From: Desulfatibacillum aliphaticivorans DSM 15576
GTDB taxonomy: Bacteria; Desulfobacterota; Desulfobacteria; Desulfobacterales; Desulfatibacillaceae
Assembly (NCBI RefSeq): GCF_000429905.1
Contig: NZ_AUCT01000009.1
Location: forward strand, 62,001-126,000
Direction of reading: 5' to 3'
DNA length: 64,000 nt
The notes beneath the pieces are model-generated. The model worked only from the letters and a program-made list of their open reading frames with translations, was not told the origin of the DNA and did no database searches. The number at the start of each line of letters is the position of its first letter. Positions within the stretch are counted from its first letter, which is position 1. Of the stretch, positions 28,844 through 37,486 are shown piece after piece. The position numbers and the translations under genes were made by a program.

Positions 28844-30157
28844 ATGCTGAAAAAAATAAGCGACCAAGACAAGGTATGCGTCGACATACATGAGGGGTTT
28901 TACTACAACCGCACCTTATCCCTGCCGACGGTAATTCAGGAATATGAGAAAGTGGAGTCCATCTTAATTGATCTCCAGTACATGGCCTGCATCACCGTGC
29001 AAATCGAGCAGCTCAGCAAGGTGGAATACCTGTACGGCAGCAATTCGTACAACTATTTGCTCCTTCAACTTACCGACATACTCAAAGATATCAAGCGCAA
29101 GGAGTTCCGGGGGCGGGACATCTTTGTGGTGGACCTGTATGACGCCGACACCTTTGTGATCTTTTTATCGGCGCCTCGGGACGACAGGACCCAACTGGTG
29201 TATCACCTGGAGGCCATTTCCGAACGCATCCGCCGCGGGCTGGAAAAAGCGGTGTTCGACCTGTTGTATCCTTACCTGAAGGAGTTTGTCCGCCCCAACA
29301 TCGGGTACGCCCTTGAGATTCAAAACCCCATGGTCAGCAATATGCGGCTGATCCGCCAACTGGTGCGCAACTCCAAGAAAATGGGCGAATTCATCGCCGC
29401 CAAGCGCGACTACCTGAGCCGGTACGGGCTGCAAAAAATCATTATCGAGCAGGATATCCGGACGGTTTTCCAGGCCATCGTGGATTTCAACACCCTGGAA
29501 GTGATCGGGTACGAGGCGTTATCCCGCGGTCCGGAAAATTCGGAATTCGCCAGCCCGACGTTGATGTTCCTTATGGCCTCGGAATGCGGTCTTTCCTTTG
29601 AGCTGGACCGGCTTTGCCGGAGACGGGCTTTGGAACGGGTCCGCACCATGTGCACGGACAAGAAAATTTTTGTCAACACGCTTAGCATGACCATTCATGA
29701 TCCGGAATTTCGCGGCCTGTATTTGAAGGAACTCCTGGAGGACCTGGAAATCAAGCCGGAGAACGTGGTTTTTGAAATCAGCGAAAAGCTGGCCATCGAC
29801 AACTACGACCTGTTCCGGGACGCCATGCGGGACTATACGGACGTGGGCATTGTTCACGCCGGGGATGACATGGGCACGGGATACTCCGACCTGGAGCGCA
29901 TCATGGAGTTGACGCCCGGGTACATGAAAGTGGACATTTCTTTTGTCAAAGACGTGCACAAGAGTTACTTAAAGCAGGAAATTGTCAAAGCCATGGTCAA
30001 CCTGGGAAAAAGCATCGGCTCCCACGTGATAGTGGAGGGGGTGGAAACCAAGGAGGAGTACGAGAAATTGAAGGAGATAGGAGTTCCCTTCGGCCAGGGA
30101 TATCTTTTTGACGTGCCGTCCAGGGAGTTGAGCCCCGTGAATCTGGATTGGTGCTAA
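28844..30157 (+). CDS. EAL-domain c-di-GMP phosphodiesterase (degenerate N-terminal half)
   Basis: A 437-residue cytoplasmic signalling protein. The start at 28844 follows AAGAGG by seven bases. Residues about 190-430 form an EAL domain with the catalytic set visible: IGYEALSRG (EAL signature), NTLSMTIHD, VFEISEKLA, DDMGTGYSDL, KVDISFVKD and EGVETKEE. This predicts hydrolysis of cyclic di-GMP to pGpG. The first 190 residues have the length and strand pattern of a GGDEF domain but lack a GGDEF signature (DLYDADTFV takes its place), so cyclase activity is unlikely. There are no membrane segments. The stop codon overlaps that of the convergent ATP-grasp gene. Confidence 0.9.
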   Translation: MLKKISDQDKVCVDIHEGFYYNRTLSLPTVIQEYEKVESILIDLQYMACITVQIEQLSKVEYLYGSNSYNYLLLQLTDILKDIKRKEFRGRDIFVVDLYDADTFVIFLSAPRDDRTQLVYHLEAISERIRRGLEKAVFDLLYPYLKEFVRPNIGYALEIQNPMVSNMRLIRQLVRNSKKMGEFIAAKRDYLSRYGLQKIIIEQDIRTVFQAIVDFNTLEVIGYEALSRGPENSEFASPTLMFLMASECGLSFELDRLCRRRALERVRTMCTDKKIFVNTLSMTIHDPEFRGLYLKELLEDLEIKPENVVFEISEKLAIDNYDLFRDAMRDYTDVGIVHAGDDMGTGYSDLERIMELTPGYMKVDISFVKDVHKSYLKQEIVKAMVNLGKSIGSHVIVEGVETKEEYEKLKEIGVPFGQGYLFDVPSRELSPVNLDWC

Positions 30158-30984
30158 AGCTGTTTTTCCAGCCAGGCCTTAATGCCTTCGTGAAGCAGGA
30201 TGTAATATTGCTCGGATCCCCCCAGGCCTCGCCTGCCGAAAAAGTAATTCACCTCTAGAAATTGGGGCGTGGGGTCTGGTGAATCCAGATCGAAAATCAG
30301 GTCGAATCCCGCCAGGTTAATGCCGGTTTTCCTGCAAAGATCCCTCACCGCCTGCTCGCCTTTTTTCATGAGTTCCGGGTAGGACTTCTGGTCCACCCGG
30401 GCGCCGTGGGCCATGCTGACGCCGAATCCTGCATTTTCCGGGGCGACCCTCCAGTAAGTAACCAGCGTTTCGTTGATGGCCGCCACCCTCAGGCTTCGGC
30501 CTTGAGTCTCTATATACTCCTGGAATAAAAATCCCTTTTGTCCGGTGTCCTGGCAGGCTTGCGCTTTGGCCAGGGCGAAAGCCACGTCATCGTGGTTTTG
30601 CAGCAGATACACCGAACTGCCTTCTCCGCCCCAATTGAGCTTGAAAACGGTGGGAAACCGCAGCGGCAAGGTGGGCTCCGCCTTGTGAATGTGCATGAAG
30701 GCTTCCAGGCTGTCGTAAGCGAAGGTGCGGGGATGGGGAGCGCCCGTTTCCTGGAACAGCCTGATTTGGCCGACTTTGCCGGGAAACCTGAACCGGGCGT
30801 GGTAATCGGGAAACACCCTGTCGCAGTTTTCTACAGCCATGGTGTATAAGGACTCTTTGCAACCCTGGGGGAGAATGACGATTTTAGCCCTTTTGATAGC
30901 GGCTTGATCCTCTTCATTGGGGTCGCGGCCGGCGCACAGGCGGTTCTCATCTCCGACAATTATGGGATGAAAGGAGAGAATCAT
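30154..30984 (-). CDS. ATP-grasp protein (RimK/glutathione-synthetase-like)
   Basis: A 276-residue ATP-grasp-fold protein, an enzyme class that joins a carboxylate to an amine or thiol using ATP. Features: FPTVFKLNWGGEGSSVYL (nucleotide-binding lysine and Gly-rich loop, about 110-127), FLFQEYIETQGRSLRV (about 150-165) and FLEVNYFFG with metal-binding Glu/Asn near the end. The substrate is unknown. Its start overlaps the era stop codon by four bases, so it is the last gene of an engB-era operon. Confidence 0.85.
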   Translation of the reverse strand: MILSFHPIIVGDENRLCAGRDPNEEDQAAIKRAKIVILPQGCKESLYTMAVENCDRVFPDYHARFRFPGKVGQIRLFQETGAPHPRTFAYDSLEAFMHIHKAEPTLPLRFPTVFKLNWGGEGSSVYLLQNHDDVAFALAKAQACQDTGQKGFLFQEYIETQGRSLRVAAINETLVTYWRVAPENAGFGVSMAHGARVDQKSYPELMKKGEQAVRDLCRKTGINLAGFDLIFDLDSPDPTPQFLEVNYFFGRRGLGGSEQYYILLHEGIKAWLEKQL

Positions 30985-31874
30985 TCGTAGCCAAGCCTCC
31001 GCATGGCTTTCGTGTCCGTGCTCCAGTTTTTTTCCACCCTGACAAAGAGTTTGAGAAAAACCTTAACGCCCACCATCCTTTCAATTTCCTGACGTGCGCT
31101 GGTTCCGATTTTTTTCAGCATAGCGCCTTGTTTGCCGATGATGATGCCCTTCTGGGAATCCCGCTCCACGTGGATGACGGCGGAGATCTTCACCATGGGC
31201 GGCTTTTCCTGCTCGGTGAAGGAGTCCAGGGTCACGGCCACGGAATAGGGGATTTCCTGGGAGGTCATGCGGAAGACTTTTTCCCGGATCATTTCCGCAG
31301 CCACAAATCTCTCCGGCATGTCGGTCAGGCTGTCCTCAGGAAAGAAAGGAGGCCCCTGGGGGAGCTGTTCCTCCAAAATCGCAATGAGCTCTTCCACCTG
31401 TTCGCCCGTCTCGGCGGAAACCGGAACAATGGCCTTGAAGTCGGCCAAAGGCTCCCACTTGGCGATTAACGGCAGCAGGGTTTCCTTTTTGATCAGGTCA
31501 ATTTTATTCAGGACCAGGATCACAGGCATTTTTTGCTTGGCAAGGCCTTTTAAAGCCAGCCTCTCCGAGTTCGGATCCGGCTTGGAGGCGTCCACCACAA
31601 ACATGATCAGGTCCACGTCGCCCATGCACTGCATGGCCACGTCCACCATATGCTTATTAAGGGGCGACTTGGCGCTGTGAATGCCCGGCGTATCGAGCAT
31701 AACAAGCTGGGCTTTCTCCCGGTGCACAACGCCCAAAATCCGGTTGCGGGTGGTCTGGGGTTTGGATGAAGTAATGGAAACCTTTTCCCCCAGCATTTGA
31801 TTCAATAGCGTGGACTTTCCCACGTTGGGAGCGCCGATCATGCCGATAAATCCGGATTTGAAATTTTCAAACAT
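30981..31874 (-). CDS. era: GTPase Era
   Basis: A GTPase of about 297 residues that helps mature the 30S ribosomal subunit and binds 16S rRNA through a C-terminal KH domain. G-motifs: GAPNVGKSTL, the QTTRNR switch, DTPGIH and NKIDLI; the KH domain has IIIGKQGAMLKKIGTSARQEIE. I chose the ATG at 31874 because AGGGAG lies nine bases upstream; ATGs at 31880 and 31904 are alternatives. The start overlaps the engB stop by a few bases. Confidence 0.95.
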   Translation of the reverse strand: MFENFKSGFIGMIGAPNVGKSTLLNQMLGEKVSITSSKPQTTRNRILGVVHREKAQLVMLDTPGIHSAKSPLNKHMVDVAMQCMGDVDLIMFVVDASKPDPNSERLALKGLAKQKMPVILVLNKIDLIKKETLLPLIAKWEPLADFKAIVPVSAETGEQVEELIAILEEQLPQGPPFFPEDSLTDMPERFVAAEMIREKVFRMTSQEIPYSVAVTLDSFTEQEKPPMVKISAVIHVERDSQKGIIIGKQGAMLKKIGTSARQEIERMVGVKVFLKLFVRVEKNWSTDTKAMRRLGYE

Positions 31875-32484
31875 TGTCATCGTCTCCCTGCTCGAAGTCG
31901 TCAATTTCGCATAAATCCAGGATGGACTCCCACAACTCGTCTCTGCCCTGGCCGGTTTTGGCCGAAAAAACGTGGATCACATCCAATGGAATTCCAAGGG
32001 CCTTTGCCATTTCCTTTTGCTGGGCCAATTGCCGCTGGCGGGAGAATTTATCCGCCTTGGTGGCCACCAGGATTACGGGGATGTTGTTCAGGTCGAACCA
32101 AGCCAGGTTTTCCCGCTCCTGCCCTCCGGGAATGCGCCGGAGGTCCAGAATCAACACCACGCCGTGCAAGGTCTTGCGGGTGGTGATGAACGTTTCGATC
32201 ATCTGGCCCCATTTTTTCCGCATTTCCTTGGAAACCTTGGCGTATCCGTACCCAGGAAGGTCCACAAAAACCAGGGATTCGTTAACTTCGAAAAAATTCA
32301 AAAGCTGAGTCCGGCCCGGCGTGGAGCTGGTCTTCACCAGCTTTTTCCTTTTGAGCAAGCTATTGATAAGGGACGATTTACCAACATTGGAACGGCCGGC
32401 AAAGGCTATCTCCGGCAGTTCGGGAGGAGGATAATTGCCAGGCTTGGTGGCGCTGGACATAAATTTTGCGCTTTTGATTATCAT
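31867..32484 (-). CDS. engB: Ribosome biogenesis GTPase EngB (YihA/YsxC)
   Basis: A 205-residue small GTPase needed for 50S subunit assembly. G-motifs: GRSNVGKSSLIN, the TSSTPGRT switch, DLPGYGYA and TKADK. It is normal length, with an acidic tail (FEQGDDDNV). The start has a poor ribosome binding site; an ATG at 32460 is also possible. It overlaps era, so the two ribosome-assembly GTPases are translated together. Confidence 0.95.
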   Translation of the reverse strand: MIIKSAKFMSSATKPGNYPPPELPEIAFAGRSNVGKSSLINSLLKRKKLVKTSSTPGRTQLLNFFEVNESLVFVDLPGYGYAKVSKEMRKKWGQMIETFITTRKTLHGVVLILDLRRIPGGQERENLAWFDLNNIPVILVATKADKFSRQRQLAQQKEMAKALGIPLDVIHVFSAKTGQGRDELWESILDLCEIDDFEQGDDDNV

Positions 32485-32563
32485 GGAAAATCAGCCGGGA
32501 AATACGCCTTGCCCGGCGGCGGGCCGCCGGGCAAAGCGTTTTGCTAAAATTATAGGGTTGGCG

Positions 32564-33706
32564 TTATAGGCTGTTTATGTACTTTTCAAGGCGGTTCATG
32601 CCTTCTTCGATATTCTCCAAAGAGTTGGCATAAGAGAAGCGAATATACCCCTCCGCCTGCTGGCCGAAATCGATGCCCGGGGTGACGCCCACGTGGGCGT
32701 TTTCCAGGATGTCGAAGGCCATTTTATAGGAATCGGAGCCTAAATGCCTGGCGTTTGCCAGCACGTAAAAAGCGCCCGTGGGCTCCACGGTGATGCCTAA
32801 ACCGATTTCCCTGAGCCTGCGAATCATAAACCGGCGCCGTTGGTCGTAAATCTCCCGCATGCGGGCCACATCCGGACCGGCTTCCTTAAGCGCTGCAATG
32901 CCCGCCATCTGGGTCATGGCGTTGGCTGAGATGAAAAAGTTCTGCTGGAGCTTTTGCAGCGGCCTGATAAAGCGTTTGGGCGCGATCAGATAGCCCAGCC
33001 GCCACCCTGTCATGGCATAGGCCTTGGAAAACCCGTTCAGCACAAAGGCTTCATCCGTAAACTCCAGGATGGACCGTTCCTTCCCCTCATACACCAAACC
33101 GTGGTAGATTTCATCGGAAACCACCACCTTGCCCAGGTCGGCCACCTGCTGCATCCTTTCGGGAGAGAGCAAATTGCCTGTGGGGTTGGAGGGCGAGTTG
33201 ATCATGACCGCCTTGGTGCGGTCGGTCATATGCTTTTGAATTTGTTCAGCCCGATACTGGAAGCCTTCCTCTTCGGTCACCGCGACCTTGACAGGCTTGG
33301 CGCCGGCGAATTCAATGAAATTCGGGTAGCACGCGTAATGGGGGTCCGAGACGATCACTTCGTCTCCGGCCTCCAAAAGCGCCGCAAAGGTCATGAAGAT
33401 TCCCGGAGAGGTGCCGTTGGTCACCACAATGTGGTCCGGGTTCACCTCCACGCCGTATTCATTGTAATAATGCTCGGCGATGGCCTCCCGCAATTCAAGA
33501 ATGCCCAGGCTGTGGGTGTAATGGGAGTATCCGTCCCTAAGAGCTTTGATCCCGGCTTCCGTTATGCACTCGGGAGTATCGAAATCGGGCTCGCCCACTT
33601 CCAGATGGACTATGTTCACCCCGTCCCGCTCCATGGCCTTGGCCCGTTCCAGGACCTCCATGACGATAAAGGGGGTAATTTGATCAACCCGTTTGGAAAC
33701 TGTCAC
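32564..33706 (-). CDS. Class I/II pyridoxal-phosphate aminotransferase
   Basis: A 380-residue fold-type I aminotransferase of the AspC-like group. It has NGTSPGIFMTF (phosphate-binding loop), INSPSNPTGN, SDEIYHGLVY and the PLP lysine in NGFSKAYAMTGWRLGY, plus FSYANS near the end with the carboxylate-binding region. The substrate is uncertain (aspartate, alanine or aromatic amino acids). It lies 41 bases after hisG on the same strand; this could suggest a histidinol-phosphate or general amino-acid role, but the sequence lacks clear HisC features. Confidence 0.88.
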   Translation of the reverse strand: MTVSKRVDQITPFIVMEVLERAKAMERDGVNIVHLEVGEPDFDTPECITEAGIKALRDGYSHYTHSLGILELREAIAEHYYNEYGVEVNPDHIVVTNGTSPGIFMTFAALLEAGDEVIVSDPHYACYPNFIEFAGAKPVKVAVTEEEGFQYRAEQIQKHMTDRTKAVMINSPSNPTGNLLSPERMQQVADLGKVVVSDEIYHGLVYEGKERSILEFTDEAFVLNGFSKAYAMTGWRLGYLIAPKRFIRPLQKLQQNFFISANAMTQMAGIAALKEAGPDVARMREIYDQRRRFMIRRLREIGLGITVEPTGAFYVLANARHLGSDSYKMAFDILENAHVGVTPGIDFGQQAEGYIRFSYANSLENIEEGMNRLEKYINSL

Positions 33707-33747
33707 TGCTAAACCTCCGCCGAGGCCGTAGCCCGGCTTTAAATCTA

Positions 33748-34626
33748 TTAGAACATTACCTTATTCAGGGAGTATTCAACAATCCCTTCGGCGCCTTTTT
33801 CCAAAAGTTGGGGAATCAGGTCCCGGACGACCGACACGTCCACGACGATTTCCACAGACAGCCAAGTGCTTTTATACAGGTGGGAAACCGTGGGCGCGTT
33901 CAAAGAAGGCAAAATGGCGATGACGTCGTCCGCTTTTTCCTCGGGCACGTTCATCTTGAGGCCCACCAGAGTTTCGGCCACCAGCGCGCTTTTGAGCATC
34001 ATGGCCAACTGATTGATTTTTTTCTGTTTGAAAGGATCTTCCCAGGCTTTTTTGTTGGCGATGAGCTGGGTGTTGGTCTGCATCATTTCGTCAATAATGC
34101 GCAGGCCGTGGGCGCGGATGGTGCTTTCGGTCTCCGTGACCTCCACGATGGCGTCGGCCAGGCCGGAAACCACCTTGGCTTCCGTGGCACCCCAGGAGAA
34201 TTCCACTTCCACGTCGATGCCGCGTTCCGCGAAATATCTTTTGGTGAAGCCCACCATTTCCGTGGCGATTTTTGCGCCCTGCAGGTCTTCCAAGGTTCTA
34301 ACCGGAGAGTCGCCGGCAACGGCCAGAACCCAGCGGGCCGGCCTGGAGCTGACCTTGGAGTAGACCAGGTCCGTCACCACGTGCACATCGGATTGGTTTT
34401 CCGCAATCCAATCCTTGCCGGTAAGGCCGGCGTCCAGGGTTCCGTTTTCTACGTAGATGGACATTTCCTGGGCGCGGCAGATGGCGCAGTTGATTTCAGC
34501 GTCGTTGATGTCAGGAAAATAGTTGCGGCTGTGGACGTTGATTTTCCAGCCGGAGCGTTTAAACAATTCGATGGTGGCGTTTTGCAGGCTGCCTTTGGGC
34601 ACGCCCAGTTTCAGTGTATCCGTCAT
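33748..34626 (-). CDS. hisG: ATP phosphoribosyltransferase, long form
   Basis: A 292-residue HisG catalysing the first step of histidine synthesis (ATP plus PRPP). Motifs: LGVPKGSLQ at the N-terminus, DAGLTGKDW and the PRPP loop region ATEMVGFTKRYF. Its length and the C-terminal domain of about 75 residues (MMLKSALVAETLVGLKMN, then the ferredoxin-like allosteric domain) mark the long HisG that does not need HisZ and is inhibited by histidine. It is followed by an aminotransferase and preceded by hisI, a small partial his cluster. Confidence 0.95.
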   Translation of the reverse strand: MTDTLKLGVPKGSLQNATIELFKRSGWKINVHSRNYFPDINDAEINCAICRAQEMSIYVENGTLDAGLTGKDWIAENQSDVHVVTDLVYSKVSSRPARWVLAVAGDSPVRTLEDLQGAKIATEMVGFTKRYFAERGIDVEVEFSWGATEAKVVSGLADAIVEVTETESTIRAHGLRIIDEMMQTNTQLIANKKAWEDPFKQKKINQLAMMLKSALVAETLVGLKMNVPEEKADDVIAILPSLNAPTVSHLYKSTWLSVEIVVDVSVVRDLIPQLLEKGAEGIVEYSLNKVMF

Positions 34627-34692
34627 TTTTTTTCAACCTCTGGCGGACTTTTTGTCCGCAATGGGTCCTCGCGGTGGGCCCGTTCTTGATGA

Positions 34693-35070
34693 TTACTTTT
34701 TGTAGACTTCCTTGGGGTCGAACACAGGTTCGCCCACTACAGTCAGTTTGTCGCCTTCCACCAATTTATGAAAACAACTCCTATGACCGGTGTGGCAGGC
34801 AGCGCCGCCAATCTGCTCCACTTTCAGCAAAATGGTGTCGTCATCGCAGTCCACGCGAATTTCCTTGACCTTTTGCACGTTTCCCGATGTGAGTCCTTTT
34901 GTCCAGAGTTCCTGACGGCTGCGGCTCCAATAGGTGGCCATGCCGGTTTCCAGGGTTTTTTCCCATGATTCCTTGTTCATAAAGGCGAGCATGAGAACCT
35001 CTCCGGTTTCCGCGTCCTGACAGATTGCGGGAAGCAATCCGCCTGTCTTCTCGAAATCCAGTTCAATCAT
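34693..35070 (-). CDS. hisI: Phosphoribosyl-AMP cyclohydrolase
   Basis: A 125-residue enzyme for the third step of histidine synthesis. The metal and zinc ligands are present in DCDDDTIL and in CHTGHRSCF; WSRSRQELWTKG is the substrate-binding segment. It is the stand-alone form without the HisE pyrophosphohydrolase domain. It lies 66 bases upstream of hisG on the same strand. Confidence 0.96.
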   Translation of the reverse strand: MIELDFEKTGGLLPAICQDAETGEVLMLAFMNKESWEKTLETGMATYWSRSRQELWTKGLTSGNVQKVKEIRVDCDDDTILLKVEQIGGAACHTGHRSCFHKLVEGDKLTVVGEPVFDPKEVYKK

Positions 35071-35131
35071 AATTTCCTCTTGTTGGCGGCTTGACGTTTC
35101 AAAACCCCGAATGGCGCATTAAAACGTCGGT

Positions 35132-36070
35132 TTACTTGATCCTGCTTTTGAAATCCTCGATGACAAGGCCCAGGCCCGCAACGAGATCGGTTGTGGGGGT
35201 CCACCCCAGTAATTGTTCCGCCCGCGTGATGTCGGGCCTTCTCCTGATTATCTCATTTTCCGGCATGGGCTGAAATACGATCTCAGATCTGGAGCCGGAA
35301 ATTGCGATTATTTTTTTGGCCAGATCCAGGATCGTCACTTCAACGGGGCTTCCCAGGTTGACCGGTTTAACAGCGTTTTCGGTTTCCATGAGCCGGATAA
35401 TTCCGTCCACCATGTCGTCCACATAGCAAAAGGTCCGGGTTTGGGCGCCGTCGCCGTTGATATATATGGGCTCGTTTTTGAGCGCTTTCATCACAAAGGT
35501 GCTTACAACCCTTCCGTCGTCCAATGCGAGCCGGGGGCCGTACGTATTGAAAATCCTGGCGATTCGCGTATCCACACCCCTTTGGTTATGGTAGTCCATC
35601 ACCAGGGTTTCGGCCACGCGTTTGCCTTCGTCGTGGCAGGCCCTCAAGCCGATGGGATTGAGGTAGCCCCAATAGCTTTCCTTTTGCGGGTGCTCCCGGG
35701 CCTCTCCGTATACTTCGGCGGTGGAGGCCTGCAGCAGCCGGGCCTTGCAGTGGGCGGCGTTTTCCAACATGTTGATGGTTCCCATCACGTTGGTCTTGAC
35801 GGTCTTGACCGCGTTTTTTTGGAAAAACACGGGCGAAGAAGGACACGCGAGATTATAAACCCGGTCCACGTCCAGCAGGATAGGCTCCACCACATCATGG
35901 CGGATCAGCTCAAAATTTTTTTTGTCCAGCAGATGCCGGACGTTATTTTTGGCGCCGGAAATGAAGCTGTCCACGCAAATTACTTCTGCGCCCTGTTCCA
36001 CAAGCCGGTCACAAAGACGGCTTCCTAAAAAACCGCCTCCCCCTGTCACCAATACTCGGATTTGCCTCAT
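35132..36070 (-). CDS. UDP-glucuronate decarboxylase-like SDR with His in place of catalytic Tyr
   Basis: A 312-residue extended short-chain dehydrogenase/reductase. VTGGGGFLGS binds NAD; the ASTAEVYGE, HPQKESYWGYLNPIG and RACHDEGKRVAETL segments follow UDP-glucuronate decarboxylase (UXS), which makes UDP-xylose. The UXS active site is a Tyr-x3-Lys pair in ACYDEGK; here residue 146 is His (codon CAC) and Lys150 is kept. The rest of the fold, including the sugar-nucleotide region RTFCYVDDMV, looks intact. It could be inactive, altered in chemistry, or the change could be a sequencing error. It is the first gene of the minus-strand run towards hisI. Confidence 0.85.
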   Translation of the reverse strand: MRQIRVLVTGGGGFLGSRLCDRLVEQGAEVICVDSFISGAKNNVRHLLDKKNFELIRHDVVEPILLDVDRVYNLACPSSPVFFQKNAVKTVKTNVMGTINMLENAAHCKARLLQASTAEVYGEAREHPQKESYWGYLNPIGLRACHDEGKRVAETLVMDYHNQRGVDTRIARIFNTYGPRLALDDGRVVSTFVMKALKNEPIYINGDGAQTRTFCYVDDMVDGIIRLMETENAVKPVNLGSPVEVTILDLAKKIIAISGSRSEIVFQPMPENEIIRRRPDITRAEQLLGWTPTTDLVAGLGLVIEDFKSRIK

Positions 36071-36255
36071 TCCGGCCTCACCATAAAATAACGAAGGTTG
36101 AACTGAGGTTTCCGTTGCTCGGTGAGCACCGGGTTTGCATTCTCAATCCAACCTGATTTTTCAAAGGCCGAATTCGGTTCGGCCGCCCGTTTCCGGGGGA
36201 TGTTTTCGCCGGAAAGAAAGGGAGAAGCCCCGAAACGGAGCTCCTCCCCAAAAGA

Positions 36256-37164
36256 CTACATCAAGCCGTTAGCGAACTTGAAGGATTTCAGAGTGTTGAC
36301 CATGAGCATGGTGATGGTCATGGGGCCAACGCCGCCCGGCACGGGGGTGATGGAGCCGGCGATTTCCTTGGCGGCGTCGAAGTCCACGTCGCCGCGAAGC
36401 ACGGCAATTTCCTTGCCGGTCTTTTCGCTGATTTTGGTTCCCACGCGGTTCACGCCCACGTCGATGACGCATGCGCCCTTTTTGATCCACTCGGGCTTGA
36501 CCAGTCCGGGCACGCCGGCGGCCACGATCAGGATGTCAGCGCGCTGGCAATGAGCGGCCAGGTCTTTGGTCCGGGTGTGGACGATGGTCACGGTGGAGTT
36601 GGCGCCGGGGCCTTTTTGCACCATCATGTTTGCGATGGGCTTACCGACGATGTTGGAGCGGCCCACAACAACCACCTCTGCGCCGCTGGTTTCCACGCCG
36701 GCGCGCACGATCATTTCCTGGATGCCTGCGGGGGTGCAGGGAGCGAATTTCACTTCGTCTCCGCCAATCATCAAACGGCCCACGTTCACGGGATGGAAGC
36801 CGTCAACGTCCTTGTCAGGATCGATGGCGTTGAGGATTTTTTTGTCATCAATGTGCTTGGGCAGGGGAAGCTGCACCAGGATGCCGTTGATGGAATCGTC
36901 ATTGTTGTACTTATCGATCAGAGCCAGGAGATCTTCTTCAGAGATGTCCGGGGACTGGTTGTCCTGAATTTCGGTGAAGCCAACCCTGTGGGCGGTTTTA
37001 ATCTTGAGGGTTACGTAAGACACGGAAGCCGGATTTTCGCCGACCAGAATGGTCACCAACCCGGGAACCTTTCCGGTTTTTTCCTTGAGTTCAGCAACTT
37101 CCTTGGTTACTTCTTCCAGGATTTCTTCCCTGATATCCGTTCCCTTAATGAGCTTTGCAGACAT
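36256..37164 (-). CDS. folD: Bifunctional methylenetetrahydrofolate dehydrogenase/cyclohydrolase
   Basis: A 302-residue FolD interconverting methylene-, methenyl- and formyl-tetrahydrofolate, used for one-carbon biosynthesis and, in many anaerobes, the Wood-Ljungdahl methyl branch. Motifs: SYVTLKIK (catalytic Tyr and Lys), ILVQLPLPKH, DGFHPVNVG, VVVVGRSNIVGKP (NAD(P) loop) and PVPGGVGPMT. It is of normal length. An AAAGGAGAA site precedes the ATG. Confidence 0.96.
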   Translation of the reverse strand: MSAKLIKGTDIREEILEEVTKEVAELKEKTGKVPGLVTILVGENPASVSYVTLKIKTAHRVGFTEIQDNQSPDISEEDLLALIDKYNNDDSINGILVQLPLPKHIDDKKILNAIDPDKDVDGFHPVNVGRLMIGGDEVKFAPCTPAGIQEMIVRAGVETSGAEVVVVGRSNIVGKPIANMMVQKGPGANSTVTIVHTRTKDLAAHCQRADILIVAAGVPGLVKPEWIKKGACVIDVGVNRVGTKISEKTGKEIAVLRGDVDFDAAKEIAGSITPVPGGVGPMTITMLMVNTLKSFKFANGLM

Positions 37165-37486
37165 GTTTTTCTCCTTTCTAGAGGTTTTGCCTTGTTCGCC
37201 TGTATCCAGGTCCAGAATTCTATCCCCCTGATCCCGGGGGTTATGTCCTTTTTTTTTCGCGCACCGTCTCCTGAGACGTTACTCAGAATCCATTTGTATT
37301 GAACAATTTGTCCGGTTCGTCAACCATTATTCGGACTTAAAATGGTTAGGAAAGGATGAATTCAGGCAAAAAGACCCAAAAAGGAGGTGAAAAATCGAAA
37401 AAATTCCGGCTTCAAACGGCGTTTTTCCTCGCCGTCTTCGCCTATGGAAAGGCGGCGGTTAAGGCGAAACCGCGGCATAGCGCCTG
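37165..37486. other. Intergenic stretch, no gene seen
   Basis: Upstream of folD and downstream of the hybrid kinase gene, both on the minus strand. It holds a short CCCCC/GGGGG hairpin with a T-run on the plus strand (about 37223-37258) and several small GC-rich inverted repeats next to the kinase gene end (37410-37490). No clear terminator or promoter could be defined. Confidence 0.4.

Noticed and set aside
36185..36240. A terminator after folD
   Set aside because: The CCGTTTC/GAAACGG arms enclose a loop of more than 20 bases and lack a T-run.
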